DNA from: VAZQ01 sp963771845
Lineage (GTDB): Bacteria; Pseudomonadota; Alphaproteobacteria; Rhizobiales; Xanthobacteraceae
Reading direction: 5' to 3'
Assembly: GCA_963771845.1 (NCBI GenBank)
Contig: CAVYVC010000018.1
Span: 1-64,000, forward strand
DNA: 64,000 nucleotides
Shown: positions 9,042-16,914 of the stretch, piece by piece
Layout of the letters: each line of letters begins with the position of its first letter
Numbering within the stretch: position 1 is the stretch's first letter
The notes under the pieces: model-generated
The model's database searches: none
The model's input: the letters and a program-made list of their open reading frames with translations, nothing else
Told to the model about the DNA's origin: nothing
Program-made: the position numbers and the translations under genes

Positions 9042-9132
9042 GAGAACTCCAAATAAGAGCCGGTGAGATGTTGGGTGGAGTTCATTGCATTAATCAGATA
9101 TGGTGAATGATTATTAGCAGGAGAGAAGAGTT

Positions 9133-9336
9133 ATGCCCGCAATGAAAACATCGAAGTCTAAACGTAACGGAAAAACGCGCAGACGGCCTTGGACCAAAGC
9201 AGATCATCGCGAACTGAAAGCGCATTCAAAAAAAAGAACTCCGGTAGCCAAAATTTCACAAGCAATGAAGCGGACGGTTGGGGCTCTCCGACAACAAGCT
9301 TTTGCCCTCGGGCTATCTTTGGGGCACCGCCGGTAA
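9133..9336 (+). CDS. Small basic SANT/Myb-like putative DNA-binding protein
   Basis: 67 residues. A basic N-terminus (KTSKSKRNGKTRRR) precedes PWTKADHRELKAHSKKRTPV and AKISQAMKRTVGALRQQAFA, which fit the helix-turn-helix spacing of short Myb/SANT-like proteins frequent in Bradyrhizobiaceae. An AGGAGAG ribosome site lies upstream. It is probably cytosolic and DNA-associated. No partner can be named. Confidence 0.65.
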   Translation: MPAMKTSKSKRNGKTRRRPWTKADHRELKAHSKKRTPVAKISQAMKRTVGALRQQAFALGLSLGHRR

Positions 9337-9359
9337 GCGCAGTTGCGTAAGATTTCTGC

Positions 9360-9435
9360 CGCTCGCGGCGCTTACGGCAAAGGCGGCCACCACGAGCATT
9401 CCTGTCGTCTTCGAAACTGGCTCAGACCCCGTCCC
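9360..9435 (+). pseudogene. Relic of a PF04392-type substrate-binding protein
   Basis: In one frame the DNA reads LAALTAKAATTSIPVVFETG followed by SDPV, the signature core strand of PF04392 binding proteins (compare VKAATNTIPVVSMSEDLV in the intact gene at 22949). Nothing before or after continues the domain. It is a short dead fragment in a decayed region. A TTG-started frame over it (9343-9552) is not believed. Confidence 0.55.
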
Positions 9436-9584
9436 GGCCTCGGTCCGTTTGCGGCTGGAGCCGGGCTAGGTATCGCTCCGGCTATGTTGTCGCTCGGAAT
9501 GGCTCTGACCTACAGCGTAGTGCTCGGCACCGTGTACGCCGCGCTTGAATAATCACGGAGTGTTCGGCGGGGCTGCCACGCCCC

Positions 9585-9680
9585 GTCAATGATCCGCAGC
9601 GCCGCCGGGTTCTTGACCTTGATCCAGCTTTTCATGCGACCGCTGCGGTACGACGGATTATGGCGGCTCAACAGCGCCCC
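9585..9680 (-). pseudogene. Relic of an ATP-dependent DNA ligase C-terminus
   Basis: The minus strand reads NPSYRSGRMKSWIKVKNPAA, matching the YRSGRS.DWLKVKNP motif of LigC/LigD-type ATP-dependent ligases, then runs into unrelated sequence. The rest of the ligase is missing, so this is a remnant. Together with the binding-protein relic next door it shows that 9.3-9.8 kb is a graveyard of former genes. Confidence 0.6.
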
Positions 9681-9790
9681 GCTCCAGGCAGAGTGTTGTC
9701 GCAGCCGACGTAATGTCGTGCATAGAACGCCTTGATGTAGGTCAAAGCGGCTAGCTCGTCTCTGGGCGTATTGCATTCGCACGAGGGACG

Positions 9791-10009
9791 ATGATGCAAG
9801 CCGACCTGATCGAACTTGCGCGCATCTGCATGGAGCAATCAAGGCTTGCCAGCAACAAACAGGTTGCTGCCAAACTACGCCGGATGGCCAAGGACTATCA
9901 GCGCCGCGCTGCTGATCTCGACAGTGGCAAACTGCCCGACATTGGCGAGGAGGAGTCATCGCTTCTGAGTTCTTCCAGCATCACGCCCGGCGATGCTGCG
10001 GATTGTTGA
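9791..10009 (+). CDS. Small hypothetical protein (MQADLIELARICMEQS type)
   Basis: 72 residues: MMQADLIELARICMEQSRLA, then KQVAAKLRRMAKDYQRRAAD and an acidic tail. It is helical and amphipathic, resembling a short protein type repeatedly seen in Bradyrhizobium and relatives without known function. The ATG pair at 9791/9794 follows GAGGGACG. No membrane segment or signal peptide is present. Confidence 0.6.
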   Translation: MMQADLIELARICMEQSRLASNKQVAAKLRRMAKDYQRRAADLDSGKLPDIGEEESSLLSSSSITPGDAADC

Positions 10010-10294
10010 AGATGGGCGTGGCGACTTTGGAGGCACTATGGGCCTACGGAAAACAATAAAATCCCTCTTTGCTTCTGGCGGTGCCGGGCAGCGGTAAGCC
10101 AGTTAGCCCCTCGAAGCGCAGTCCACGAATATCTTCCAAAACCCGTCTAAAACCGGGCTCCGGCCTGCGCCACATGGTTCGATAAGCATCCAACAAGGGC
10201 AGCCAGTCAGTCCAGTCTCTCCGCGGTGTGATTTCCGAGTGTGCCGATCCGTGTCGATCCGGTGCGCAATGAGAGCCCGCTGGGGCATGTTGCC

Positions 10295-10320
10295 AGCTCG
10301 ATGGAATTTAACGCACCTCG
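10295..10320. repeat. 26-bp direct repeat, copy 1 (copy 2 at 12016-12041)
   Basis: The two 26-base copies agree at 23 positions, sharing the block TAACGCACCTCG. Copy 1 covers the last codons and stop of the family-5 binding protein; copy 2 lies just upstream of its start, where the minus strand reads SEVR-stop. Copy 2 may be the tail of a deleted paralogous gene. The 285 bases between 10010 and 10294 hold no gene that I can support. Confidence 0.6.
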
Positions 10321-11921
10321 ATCCACACGTTGGCCAGATCCTGATTGACGTAGTGGCTCGGGCTGATCTTCCAGCCTTTCACGTAAGAGCGCAGCGGAAC
10401 GATTCGGTACCAGTAAGTCATCACCATCTCGTGCGCCTCGGTGTCGAGCACGCGCTTCTCGAAATCGCGCATCAGCGCCCGCTGCTTCGCACCGTCGGTC
10501 TCGTGCAGCATCTTCTGGTACAGATCGATCTCCGGCTGATCGTCGTAGTTCCCGTAGTTCTCGCTGAAGACCGAGTGGGGCAGATATTTCTGGACGTCCA
10601 AAAGCGGGTTCACCACGCTGTTGCAGCTGGCCTCCACGACGACGTCGAAATTGCCGCTGCGCATCGCTTCGTACCACGGACCTGTCGGCACCACGCGCTG
10701 CGTAACGCGCAGCCCGATCTTGCTCCACTCGTCGATCAACCACGTGCCGACGAACTTGTACGGCTGGTCGATATTGCGATTCAGGAGCTCGAATGCGAGC
10801 CCCTCGGTGCCCGCCTCCTTCAGGAGGCGCCTCGCCTCGGCGCGCGATTTCTCGATGTCGGGCCAGTAACCGGCCAGCGTTTCCAGCTCCGCCTTGGTCG
10901 CGGCCAGCGGCGAGCCCGGAAAGACGATGCCGCCGACCGTCTTGACGTTGGCGATCTTGGCGAGCGCCGGTGCTCCGCGCCATTGGTCGATCGCGAGCGT
11001 GAGCGCCCGTCGCACCCGGACGTTGTCGAAGGGTTTCTTCTTGTGATTGGGCGTGATGACGTTGCCGCAGTTCCAATCGCTGCTCTGCATGACGACCTTA
11101 TCGCCCAGTTCCTGCTGGAGCTGATCGCGCGCCGAGGGCGGCAAGCCGCGGAACTCTCCCGCCGCGCGGTCGGCCCGGATGGCATCGACGCGGACCGCCT
11201 GCTTGGGCGCATAGATGCCGGTGAAGCCGTCGAGATAAGGTAGCCCCGGGTGATAATAATCGGGATTGCGCACGCCTTTGATCGACTGGCCGACCTCCAA
11301 GCCCGCGAATTTGAACGGGCCGGACCCCATGACGTTCTTTTCGTACCAGCGCGGATCCTTGTCGAGGATCGCCTTCTCGTAGATCCAGGTGAAGGGATCG
11401 GCAAGCGCCGGCAGAAATGCGTCCGTCGCGAACTTCAGACGGAACACCACGGTGGTCGGGTCGGGCGCCTCCACCTTGTCGACCATGATATAGTAGCTCG
11501 CGCGCGCGCTCGACACGCCTTGGCGGGGATGGATGATCTCCTGCCAGCTCGCCGCAACGTCCGCAGCGGTGAGCGCCGAGCCGTCGTGGAACTTCACGCT
11601 CTGCCGGATCTTGAAGGTGTAGGTTTTGCCGTCGTCGGTCGGCTTTGGCATCTTGGTGCACAGATCGCAGACGAATTCGGTGGTCGATGATGGATTGTCT
11701 GGATTGACCCTGATCAGCACGCTGTAGAACGGCGCGGCCGCGTGCACGGTCGCAAAGGTGGTCTCACGATGACCGTCGAGGCTCGGCGGCGCGTCTGCCG
11801 GGATCATGAATGTGAGTATCCCGCCGCGCTTCGGAGTGTCGGCGGCCAGAGAGGCGACCATGGTCGCGATGCAAAAAACAACACCGAGACCGGCAGCCGC
11901 CAATCCTGATGTCCTGATCAT
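10308..11921 (-). CDS. ABC transporter substrate-binding protein, family 5 (peptide/nickel type)
   Basis: 537 residues. The signal peptide is about 1-26 (GLAAAGLGVVFCIATMVASLAA). Then comes the SBP_bac_5 domain with GGILTFMIPADAPPSLDGHR, the family pattern TYTFKIRQSVKFHDGSALTA and VRRALTLAID. It should bind a peptide, opine or similar ligand in the periplasm. Start ATG 11921 is chosen because AAAGGAGGG precedes it; the frame is open further upstream to 12062 but lacks signal-peptide character there. No permease or ATPase lies beside it, so it is an orphan component. A 26-bp direct repeat flanks the gene. Confidence 0.9.
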   Translation of the reverse strand: MIRTSGLAAAGLGVVFCIATMVASLAADTPKRGGILTFMIPADAPPSLDGHRETTFATVHAAAPFYSVLIRVNPDNPSSTTEFVCDLCTKMPKPTDDGKTYTFKIRQSVKFHDGSALTAADVAASWQEIIHPRQGVSSARASYYIMVDKVEAPDPTTVVFRLKFATDAFLPALADPFTWIYEKAILDKDPRWYEKNVMGSGPFKFAGLEVGQSIKGVRNPDYYHPGLPYLDGFTGIYAPKQAVRVDAIRADRAAGEFRGLPPSARDQLQQELGDKVVMQSSDWNCGNVITPNHKKKPFDNVRVRRALTLAIDQWRGAPALAKIANVKTVGGIVFPGSPLAATKAELETLAGYWPDIEKSRAEARRLLKEAGTEGLAFELLNRNIDQPYKFVGTWLIDEWSKIGLRVTQRVVPTGPWYEAMRSGNFDVVVEASCNSVVNPLLDVQKYLPHSVFSENYGNYDDQPEIDLYQKMLHETDGAKQRALMRDFEKRVLDTEAHEMVMTYWYRIVPLRSYVKGWKISPSHYVNQDLANVWIEVR

Positions 11922-12015
11922 TGCCTCCCTCCTTTGGTGTTGGGATGGATCGGTGGGGCCATCCTTCGAAAGGATTTCAGGTGAAGTCTGAAGCGGTTCT
12001 CCTCGAAATGCCAGA

Positions 12016-12041
12016 GCTCGGTGCAATCTAACGCACCTCGC
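12016..12041. repeat. 26-bp direct repeat, copy 2
   Basis: This is the partner of 10295-10320 and differs at three positions. It lies between the kup gene and the binding-protein start. On the minus strand it would encode the last residues and stop of a protein ending like WIEVR, which suggests a vestige of a second binding-protein copy. Confidence 0.55.
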
Positions 12042-12140
12042 TGCCAGGCCACTCGTTGCCACAACCTAATCTTAGGGGCTTATTTTGGGATTTCGAATTC
12101 GAGTCCAGCATCGGAAGCCGCGGTGCTGTCTTGATTAGAG

Positions 12141-14048
12141 CTATATTTCGACTTCGAGACCGAGCTCCACGACCTGGGCGGCTGGAACCCCAAAATACAC
12201 GGCCGGAAGATTGGCGTTGAGGTGCATTGTGGCGAACAGGGATTTTCTCCAGACTGCCATGCCGGATGTCTTGTCGCTGGGGATCACCATCACCCGCCTG
12301 AAATAGTATGTGATGTTCTGCGGATCGATGCCGCGAAGCTCGGGCTCGAGGCAGGCGAGCTTCAGACCCTCCATCATGTCCGGTGTTTCCATGAAGCCGA
12401 AATGGAAGATGACGCGGGTGATACCAGCACCGACTGGCACTAGCTTGATACGCTGCTCGGGCTCCACGCGCGGCGCATCGACACTGGTGGAGGCGATCAA
12501 CAGGACACGCTCGTGCAGGACGCGATTATGCCGCAGGTGATGCGTCAGGCCGAGCGGGATGCCTGTGCTCGCTGCCGTAAAGATCGCCGCCGCTCCCGGC
12601 AACCGGATGGGCGGACTATTGAGCACCCACGCGATGAACTCGTCCTCACGCTGGCGCAGCTTGGAGCGCTCGTGCTCAAGCAATTGCCACCCGGTTCGCC
12701 ACGTCAGCATCAGGAACGCAATAACGCCGGCTATCAGGAGCGGGAACCAGCCACCCTCGATCAGCTTCGTCATGTTGGCGGCAACGAAGATCAGTTCTAT
12801 GACAAGGAAGAACCCGTTCACCGCTGCGACCATAAAAGGGTTGTAACCCCATTTCAGGGCGACGAGGGCCGCCAGCACCGTCGTCACCGCCATAAGCATC
12901 GAGACGGCGATGCCGTATGCTCCGCCGAGCGCATCGGACGATCCGAACATGAGCACGGCTGCGAGCGTGCCCGCCGCCAGCAGCCAGTTGACGAGAGGTA
13001 TGTAGATCTGACCCTTCTCGTGGCTAGCCGTGTGGTACACCCGCATTCGTGGGAGGAAGCCCAGTTGCATCGCCTGCTGGGTGAGGGAGTACGCGCCGGA
13101 GATTATCGATTGCGAGGCGATCACGGTGGCGATGGTTGCGAACGCCACCATCGGATAGTGGGCCCACCTTGGTGCGAGCAGGTAGAAAGGGTTCTCGACC
13201 GCGTGGGGATCTGCCAGAAGCAGTCCTCCCTGGCCGAAATAGTTCAGGATAAGAGCGGGCGACACGATTCCGAACCATCCCAGTCGAATGGGCAGCCGGC
13301 CGAAATGGCCCATATCCGCGTACATTGCCTCAGCGCCCGTGACCGCAAGGAACGTGGCGCCGAGCACGGCGAACGCGATACCGGGTCCTGCATGAATGAG
13401 GTAGGTAATGGCATAGTGGGGGCTGATGGCGGCCAGGATGGCCGGGGTCTGCATGATACCGAGTAGGCCGAGCAGCCCGATCGCGACGAACCACGCGAGC
13501 ATCACCGGCCCGAAGATACTGCCGACGAACGCCGTCCCCTTGCGCTGGACCAGGAATAGGCCGACCAGAATCGCGATGGTGATGGGAACGACCATCGGTG
13601 CGAGTGCGGGCGCGTCGACTTTGAGACCTTCGACCGCGCTGAGCACTGAAATTGCCGGCGTGATCACACCGTCGCCATAGAGCAACGCGGCCGCAATCAA
13701 GCCGACGATAAGCAGAGACGCACGCCAGCTCCCGCGTGGTGCGTGCCTTACGTCAAGCAGCGCCAGCAGTGCGACAATGCCGCCCTCACCGTGGTTGTCG
13801 GCGCGCAGGATCAGAATGGCGTATTTGAGCGTGACGATCAGGAGGAGCGACCAGAGGATCAGCGACACTATCCCCGTCACTGCATCGGGGGTGGGTGCCC
13901 CGCCTGCCTGGACGGCCTGCTTCAGCCCATAGAGCGGGCTGGTGCCGATGTCGCCGTAAACGACACCGAGTGCGGTAAGCACCACGGCAGCACGTTGTTT
14001 TCGGGCGTCTTGCCACGACAACCCAGCGTGCTGAAGGGTCTTGGCCAT
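12141..14048 (-). CDS. kup: Kup low-affinity potassium uptake transporter
   Basis: 635 residues, the usual Kup length. The N-terminus has the hallmark ALGVVYGDIGTSPLYGLKQA, then about 12 membrane helices including GDGVITPAISVLSAVEGLKV and LAVTGAEAMYADMGHFGR. A soluble C-terminal domain (from about 470) ends AQVVELGLEVEI. It is an inner-membrane K+/H+ symporter. Start ATG 14048 (MAKTLQHAGLSW) is chosen because the 42 residues further upstream are not conserved-looking. It is a single gene, transcribed alone. A hairpin with a U run on this strand lies about 370 bases upstream. Confidence 0.95.
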   Translation of the reverse strand: MAKTLQHAGLSWQDARKQRAAVVLTALGVVYGDIGTSPLYGLKQAVQAGGAPTPDAVTGIVSLILWSLLLIVTLKYAILILRADNHGEGGIVALLALLDVRHAPRGSWRASLLIVGLIAAALLYGDGVITPAISVLSAVEGLKVDAPALAPMVVPITIAILVGLFLVQRKGTAFVGSIFGPVMLAWFVAIGLLGLLGIMQTPAILAAISPHYAITYLIHAGPGIAFAVLGATFLAVTGAEAMYADMGHFGRLPIRLGWFGIVSPALILNYFGQGGLLLADPHAVENPFYLLAPRWAHYPMVAFATIATVIASQSIISGAYSLTQQAMQLGFLPRMRVYHTASHEKGQIYIPLVNWLLAAGTLAAVLMFGSSDALGGAYGIAVSMLMAVTTVLAALVALKWGYNPFMVAAVNGFFLVIELIFVAANMTKLIEGGWFPLLIAGVIAFLMLTWRTGWQLLEHERSKLRQREDEFIAWVLNSPPIRLPGAAAIFTAASTGIPLGLTHHLRHNRVLHERVLLIASTSVDAPRVEPEQRIKLVPVGAGITRVIFHFGFMETPDMMEGLKLACLEPELRGIDPQNITYYFRRVMVIPSDKTSGMAVWRKSLFATMHLNANLPAVYFGVPAAQVVELGLEVEI

Positions 14049-14416
14049 CCGGATCTGCCTATCCTTTCGATTCCGCACGCCTGCACGAAAATGGCACACC
14101 GCGAGAAGCTCGGTCAGTGTCGCAGCAAGTTGCCGCGCATAGTACGGAGTCCATCGCGGGCTCGTGCGTGCCAAAAATCTCCCTATTCAGAAACGGAGAC
14201 TGAACCATGTTGCGCAAATCGCGCGGAACCGCAAAGGCGACTGTCTCAGCACGGGCGAAAGCCGCCTTAATCATCACCTTCATCAAGCTGACCCACTACC
14301 AATTTGTCGGCCTCCGGCGAGCCAGTCGGTACATGAGGCCGATCGCTCGCGCGAGCCGATGTCGGCATCCGCATGCTCTTGCCTGCCCGCATGCGGCGGC
14401 ATATGAATAGAAAAAA
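14049..14416. other. Upstream region of kup without a gene
   Basis: About 370 bases between kup and a minus-strand terminator hairpin. Short frames on both strands (for example MLRKSRGTAKATV at 14207) lack ribosome sites and family resemblance. It probably holds the kup promoter and leader. No riboswitch motif is recognised. Confidence 0.4.
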
Positions 14417-14446
14417 GGCGCCCCGACGAGGGAGCGTCGGGGCGCC
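14417..14446 (-). terminator. Rho-independent terminator
   Basis: A perfect 12-bp stem GGCGCCCCGACG (14417-14428) pairs with 14435-14446 around a six-base loop. Read on the minus strand it is followed by TTTTTT (14411-14416), a textbook intrinsic terminator. No minus-strand gene is visible just upstream of it (to its right), so it may insulate kup from antisense transcription or mark the edge of an inserted segment. Confidence 0.8.
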
Positions 14447-14509
14447 GAAGCGCCAATTCGTTCACCACATTGCTAGCCGAACATTTCTCGCACAGCAAGC
14501 GGGTGATGG

Positions 14510-15028
14510 GTGACCGATTCGATTCTCTTAACAGACTGGCATCCGCTCGATGGGATTCCGGCGCCGGAATACGTGCCTCCGGGATGGGATGGCCCGCACG
14601 TCGGCAAGCGCCTGGTCGAAGGATTGCGCACGCTCAGGCTGATGCCAACGCCGTCGGGTCCGCGGATGTTCGGCAACCATTGGCCCGTGTACGCCCACGA
14701 TTGGGCCGACATGCTCGCGCAGCAGGAAGCCGACGAGGCCGACAAACGGCAGGCGCAGCACGAGCAGAACCGCACCAGGCTGCGGCCGAGCTCGGTCGAA
14801 ATCATGCACTGCGAGCAATCGATCGCATGGCCGATGCGTTATCTGCGCGAGCTGCCGCAGCTCGTGCGCACCGTGCAGATGGTTGCCGTTGCCCGGTCGC
14901 GGGACCGCGATTTGGATGATGCCGCACGCAAGCTGCGGCTCCCCGGTCACCTCGTGCGGCGCTGGAACCTGGAAGGCTGCGCCTGCATCGCGCGCGGGCT
15001 CCTGTCCGCCAAGGTGAGGATTTTCTAA
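14510..15028 (+). CDS. Phage/plasmid-type hypothetical protein (DUF6362-like)
   Basis: 172 residues. VGKRLVEGLRTLRLMPTPSG, a tryptophan-containing middle and SSVEIMHCEQSIAWPMRYLR, then a C-terminal helical segment (AVARSRDRDLDDAARKLRLP) ending in a tryptophan pair region, resemble DUF6362-type proteins of alphaproteobacterial prophages. The match is from memory and tentative. The start is GTG at 14510 with a weak ribosome site. The stop is directly followed by the ATG of the XRE regulator gene, so the genes form one operon. There is no signal peptide or membrane helix. Confidence 0.5.
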   Translation: MTDSILLTDWHPLDGIPAPEYVPPGWDGPHVGKRLVEGLRTLRLMPTPSGPRMFGNHWPVYAHDWADMLAQQEADEADKRQAQHEQNRTRLRPSSVEIMHCEQSIAWPMRYLRELPQLVRTVQMVAVARSRDRDLDDAARKLRLPGHLVRRWNLEGCACIARGLLSAKVRIF

Positions 15029-15616
15029 ATGAGCTCGTTCGGGCAAAGACTGCACGCGCTGCGTGAAGCGTTCGGGTATTCGCAGGAGCAGCTCGGGCAA
15101 ATGCTTGGCTGTTCGCGCGTTGCGGTATCCCAATGGGAAGCCGATCAGACCGTGCCGACGTGGGACAAGCTCGATGTTCTGGTTGAGCACTTCACCGTTC
15201 CGCATGCTTGGTTGATGCACGGCAAGGGCAATCCGCCTTCGGGTTTCCCCAGGTGCATTGCTCCCCGCGAGAGTGAGGACTTTCTGATGGCATGGACACC
15301 GAAACGCGCCGCCCGTCTCGGCTGGCTCGCCGGCCGCGGGATGAGCATGGAGAGCGTGCTGCGCGACCGCCAGGTCGGCGCCATAAGCGAGCAGTCGCTG
15401 CGTCACACCGCCACCCGCTGGGGTCTGCATTTCGGCAACGTCGAAGCGCCGGCCAAAGCGCCGCTGCTTTCCATCCCCGTCCCGCCTGGTGACCAAGAGA
15501 TCCTGGATCAGGCTGCTGCCGCGCGTGGGCTAAGCACGGCGTCATTCGCGGCGACGCTCATTCATGTGATCGCGAGCGAAAGGCTTTTTGCTGCCGTGAT
15601 GGACGACGATCGATGA
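15029..15616 (+). CDS. XRE-family regulator with C-terminal GcrA-like segment
   Basis: 195 residues. An N-terminal XRE helix-turn-helix (about 5-65) reads FGQRLHALREAFGYSQEQLG then CSRVAVSQWEADQTVPTWDK. A second segment, AWTPKRAARLGWLAGRGMSM then a helix (about 88-135), resembles the tryptophan-initiated DNA-contacting repeat of GcrA. A short helical C-terminus follows. It is probably a cytosolic repressor of its own operon, as in phage-type control cassettes. It overlaps the next gene by four bases (ATGA). GcrA resemblance is inferred from pattern only. Confidence 0.7.
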   Translation: MSSFGQRLHALREAFGYSQEQLGQMLGCSRVAVSQWEADQTVPTWDKLDVLVEHFTVPHAWLMHGKGNPPSGFPRCIAPRESEDFLMAWTPKRAARLGWLAGRGMSMESVLRDRQVGAISEQSLRHTATRWGLHFGNVEAPAKAPLLSIPVPPGDQEILDQAAAARGLSTASFAATLIHVIASERLFAAVMDDDR

Positions 15617-16128
15617 TCGCGCCACTGCCAAAGCCTGTGCGCGATTATTTGCATGAGTTCGGACTTGCCTGCGTCTACGTCACTCCTGCCGGACGAATTG
15701 GCGTCACCCGCGACCTGGCGGATGTGGGCGCGATTGCTGCGGCGTGGTGGGCGAAAGACGCCGCTGCCGCTCACGCTGTGGTGCGGGCAATTGGTGAGCA
15801 GGCGCCCGCCAGCGTTGAAGCGGCGACGGCGGAGATACTGGCCGCGGCGAAGAGGCTAGATGCCGTCCTGTCCACGCATGATGTGGTCGTGACGCGAGCT
15901 CAGGCCGCCATCGACCGGCTGGGCACCAGGCTCTCGACCGCGAACGCCAATGGGGATCTGAAATGGTTTAACAGGGCTTACCGACAATATCGGCTTGGTT
16001 GCCTTCAGCGCGGCGAGCGCGCGATGGACTACGGCGCCGCCAGGGACAAGTTGCGTGAGCTCCTCGCAGGGGCGGCTGCCGGGGTGCCGGTGAAGGACAT
16101 GGTGCAGCGCGTGTTCGAGCCCGACTGA
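15613..16128 (+). CDS. Helical hypothetical protein of the XRE cassette
   Basis: 171 residues starting MIAPLPKPVRDYLHEFGLAC. A first compact part (GRIGVTRDLADVGAIAAAWW) is followed by long amphipathic helices (AAAKRLDAVLSTHDVVVTRA) and a basic C-terminal half (RQYRLGCLQRGERAMDYGAA). I recognise no family. The ATGA overlap with the XRE gene indicates translational coupling, so a shared role is likely. There is no signal peptide. Confidence 0.55.
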   Translation: MIAPLPKPVRDYLHEFGLACVYVTPAGRIGVTRDLADVGAIAAAWWAKDAAAAHAVVRAIGEQAPASVEAATAEILAAAKRLDAVLSTHDVVVTRAQAAIDRLGTRLSTANANGDLKWFNRAYRQYRLGCLQRGERAMDYGAARDKLRELLAGAAAGVPVKDMVQRVFEPD

Positions 16129-16135
16129 ACCGGGC

Positions 16136-16230
16136 TTCTCCGGCCGGAGAAATGCCGATCCTCGACCGCGCGTAGAATGCCCAACGCGGCCGTCCGGGGG
16201 CGGGCTGGGTGCGTTATTTCTAGCCCCCGG
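16136..16230. other. Palindromes at the right edge of the XRE cassette
   Basis: A perfect 16-base palindrome TTCTCCGGCCGGAGAA (16136-16151) starts seven bases after the last cassette gene. A second inverted repeat, CCGGGGGC (16194-16201) with GCCCCCGG (16223-16230), follows. Neither has a U tract. They may terminate the cassette transcript. The first bases of a truncated binding-protein gene follow within 60 bases. Confidence 0.45.
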
Positions 16231-16266
16231 CCTCTGGTAGCCTCTTGGTAGCCTGAAGCGCCTTGA

Positions 16267-16878
16267 CGCGGCCTAAGCCATTGGCGCGGCTGGAGTCCGG
16301 TTCTTGCCGGCAAGAAGATCGGCATTACCGCCAAAGGTGCGACCACCGATTTCTATGCGCTGTGGGCAGCAAAAAGGGCGGGCGTGCAGGTCGAAACCGT
16401 GCCGGTCGGCGCACCGGCGCAGCTCCCCATGCTCAAGTCGAGCCAGATTGACGCCGCGGTGCTCAATCCTCCGATTCCGTTCCGGCTGATCGTCCCCGGC
16501 GAGGGCCGCTCGCTTGTCGATCTCGCCAAGGAAATGGAGCCGACGCTACCCGACGTGTGGGTTGCGACCCAGTCCCTGATCGACAGCAATCCCAAGGCGG
16601 TCGAGGCCACGCTGCACGCGATCTACAAGGCAACGGCCTACATGCAGAAAAACCCCGCCTATGGCCGCGATTATCTGCGCAAGTTCACGGGCGAAAAGGA
16701 CGACAAGGTGCTCGCTCTCGATTATGACCTCGTGCTCGCGAAGCGACCGACAACGGCCAAGATCGAAACGCAATGGATCGAGGCGTCGCTTGCGCTCGCC
16801 GCGCTCGGCGGCATCAGCGACCTTCCTCCCGTCGCGGAAATTTTCACCGACCGATTCAGCGGCGTCACCGGCGATTGA
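16267..16878 (+). pseudogene. 5'-truncated NMT1/SsuA-type ABC substrate-binding protein
   Basis: The C-terminal part of a nitrate/sulfonate/taurine-type binding protein is in frame from about 16300: LAGKKIGITAKGATTDFYAL then QLPMLKSSQIDAAVLNPPIP and a normal end SGVTGD. The signal peptide and first domain, roughly 120 residues, are missing, and the upstream DNA belongs to the XRE cassette. A GTG at 16384 could start a 164-residue stub. The gene leads the importer operon (permease start 37 bases on), so it was the cognate binding protein. Loss is by insertion or deletion rather than a simple frameshift. Confidence 0.8.
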
Positions 16879-16914
16879 CGGTGCCGGCAAAGCGCCCTCG
16901 CAAAGCCCGGTCTC

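Noticed and set aside
9343..9552. TTG-started frame with hydrophobic C-terminus
   Set aside because: It runs across a binding-protein relic in another phase and has no ribosome site.
7136..10009. Duplicated tRNA-Val 3' end as attachment site
   Set aside because: I searched the downstream sequence by eye for GCGCCCACCA and found no second copy in the window.
10103..10288. Minus-strand 61-residue frame after the binding-protein gene
   Set aside because: No start signal, unusual composition and no similarity to any known motif.
10239..11243. Long open frame opposite the family-5 binding protein
   Set aside because: It lies entirely antisense to a well-supported gene; composition and lack of motifs show a shadow frame of GC-rich codons.
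14207..14410. 67-residue frame before the terminator hairpin
   Set aside because: Arg/Ala-rich, no ribosome site, no family resemblance.
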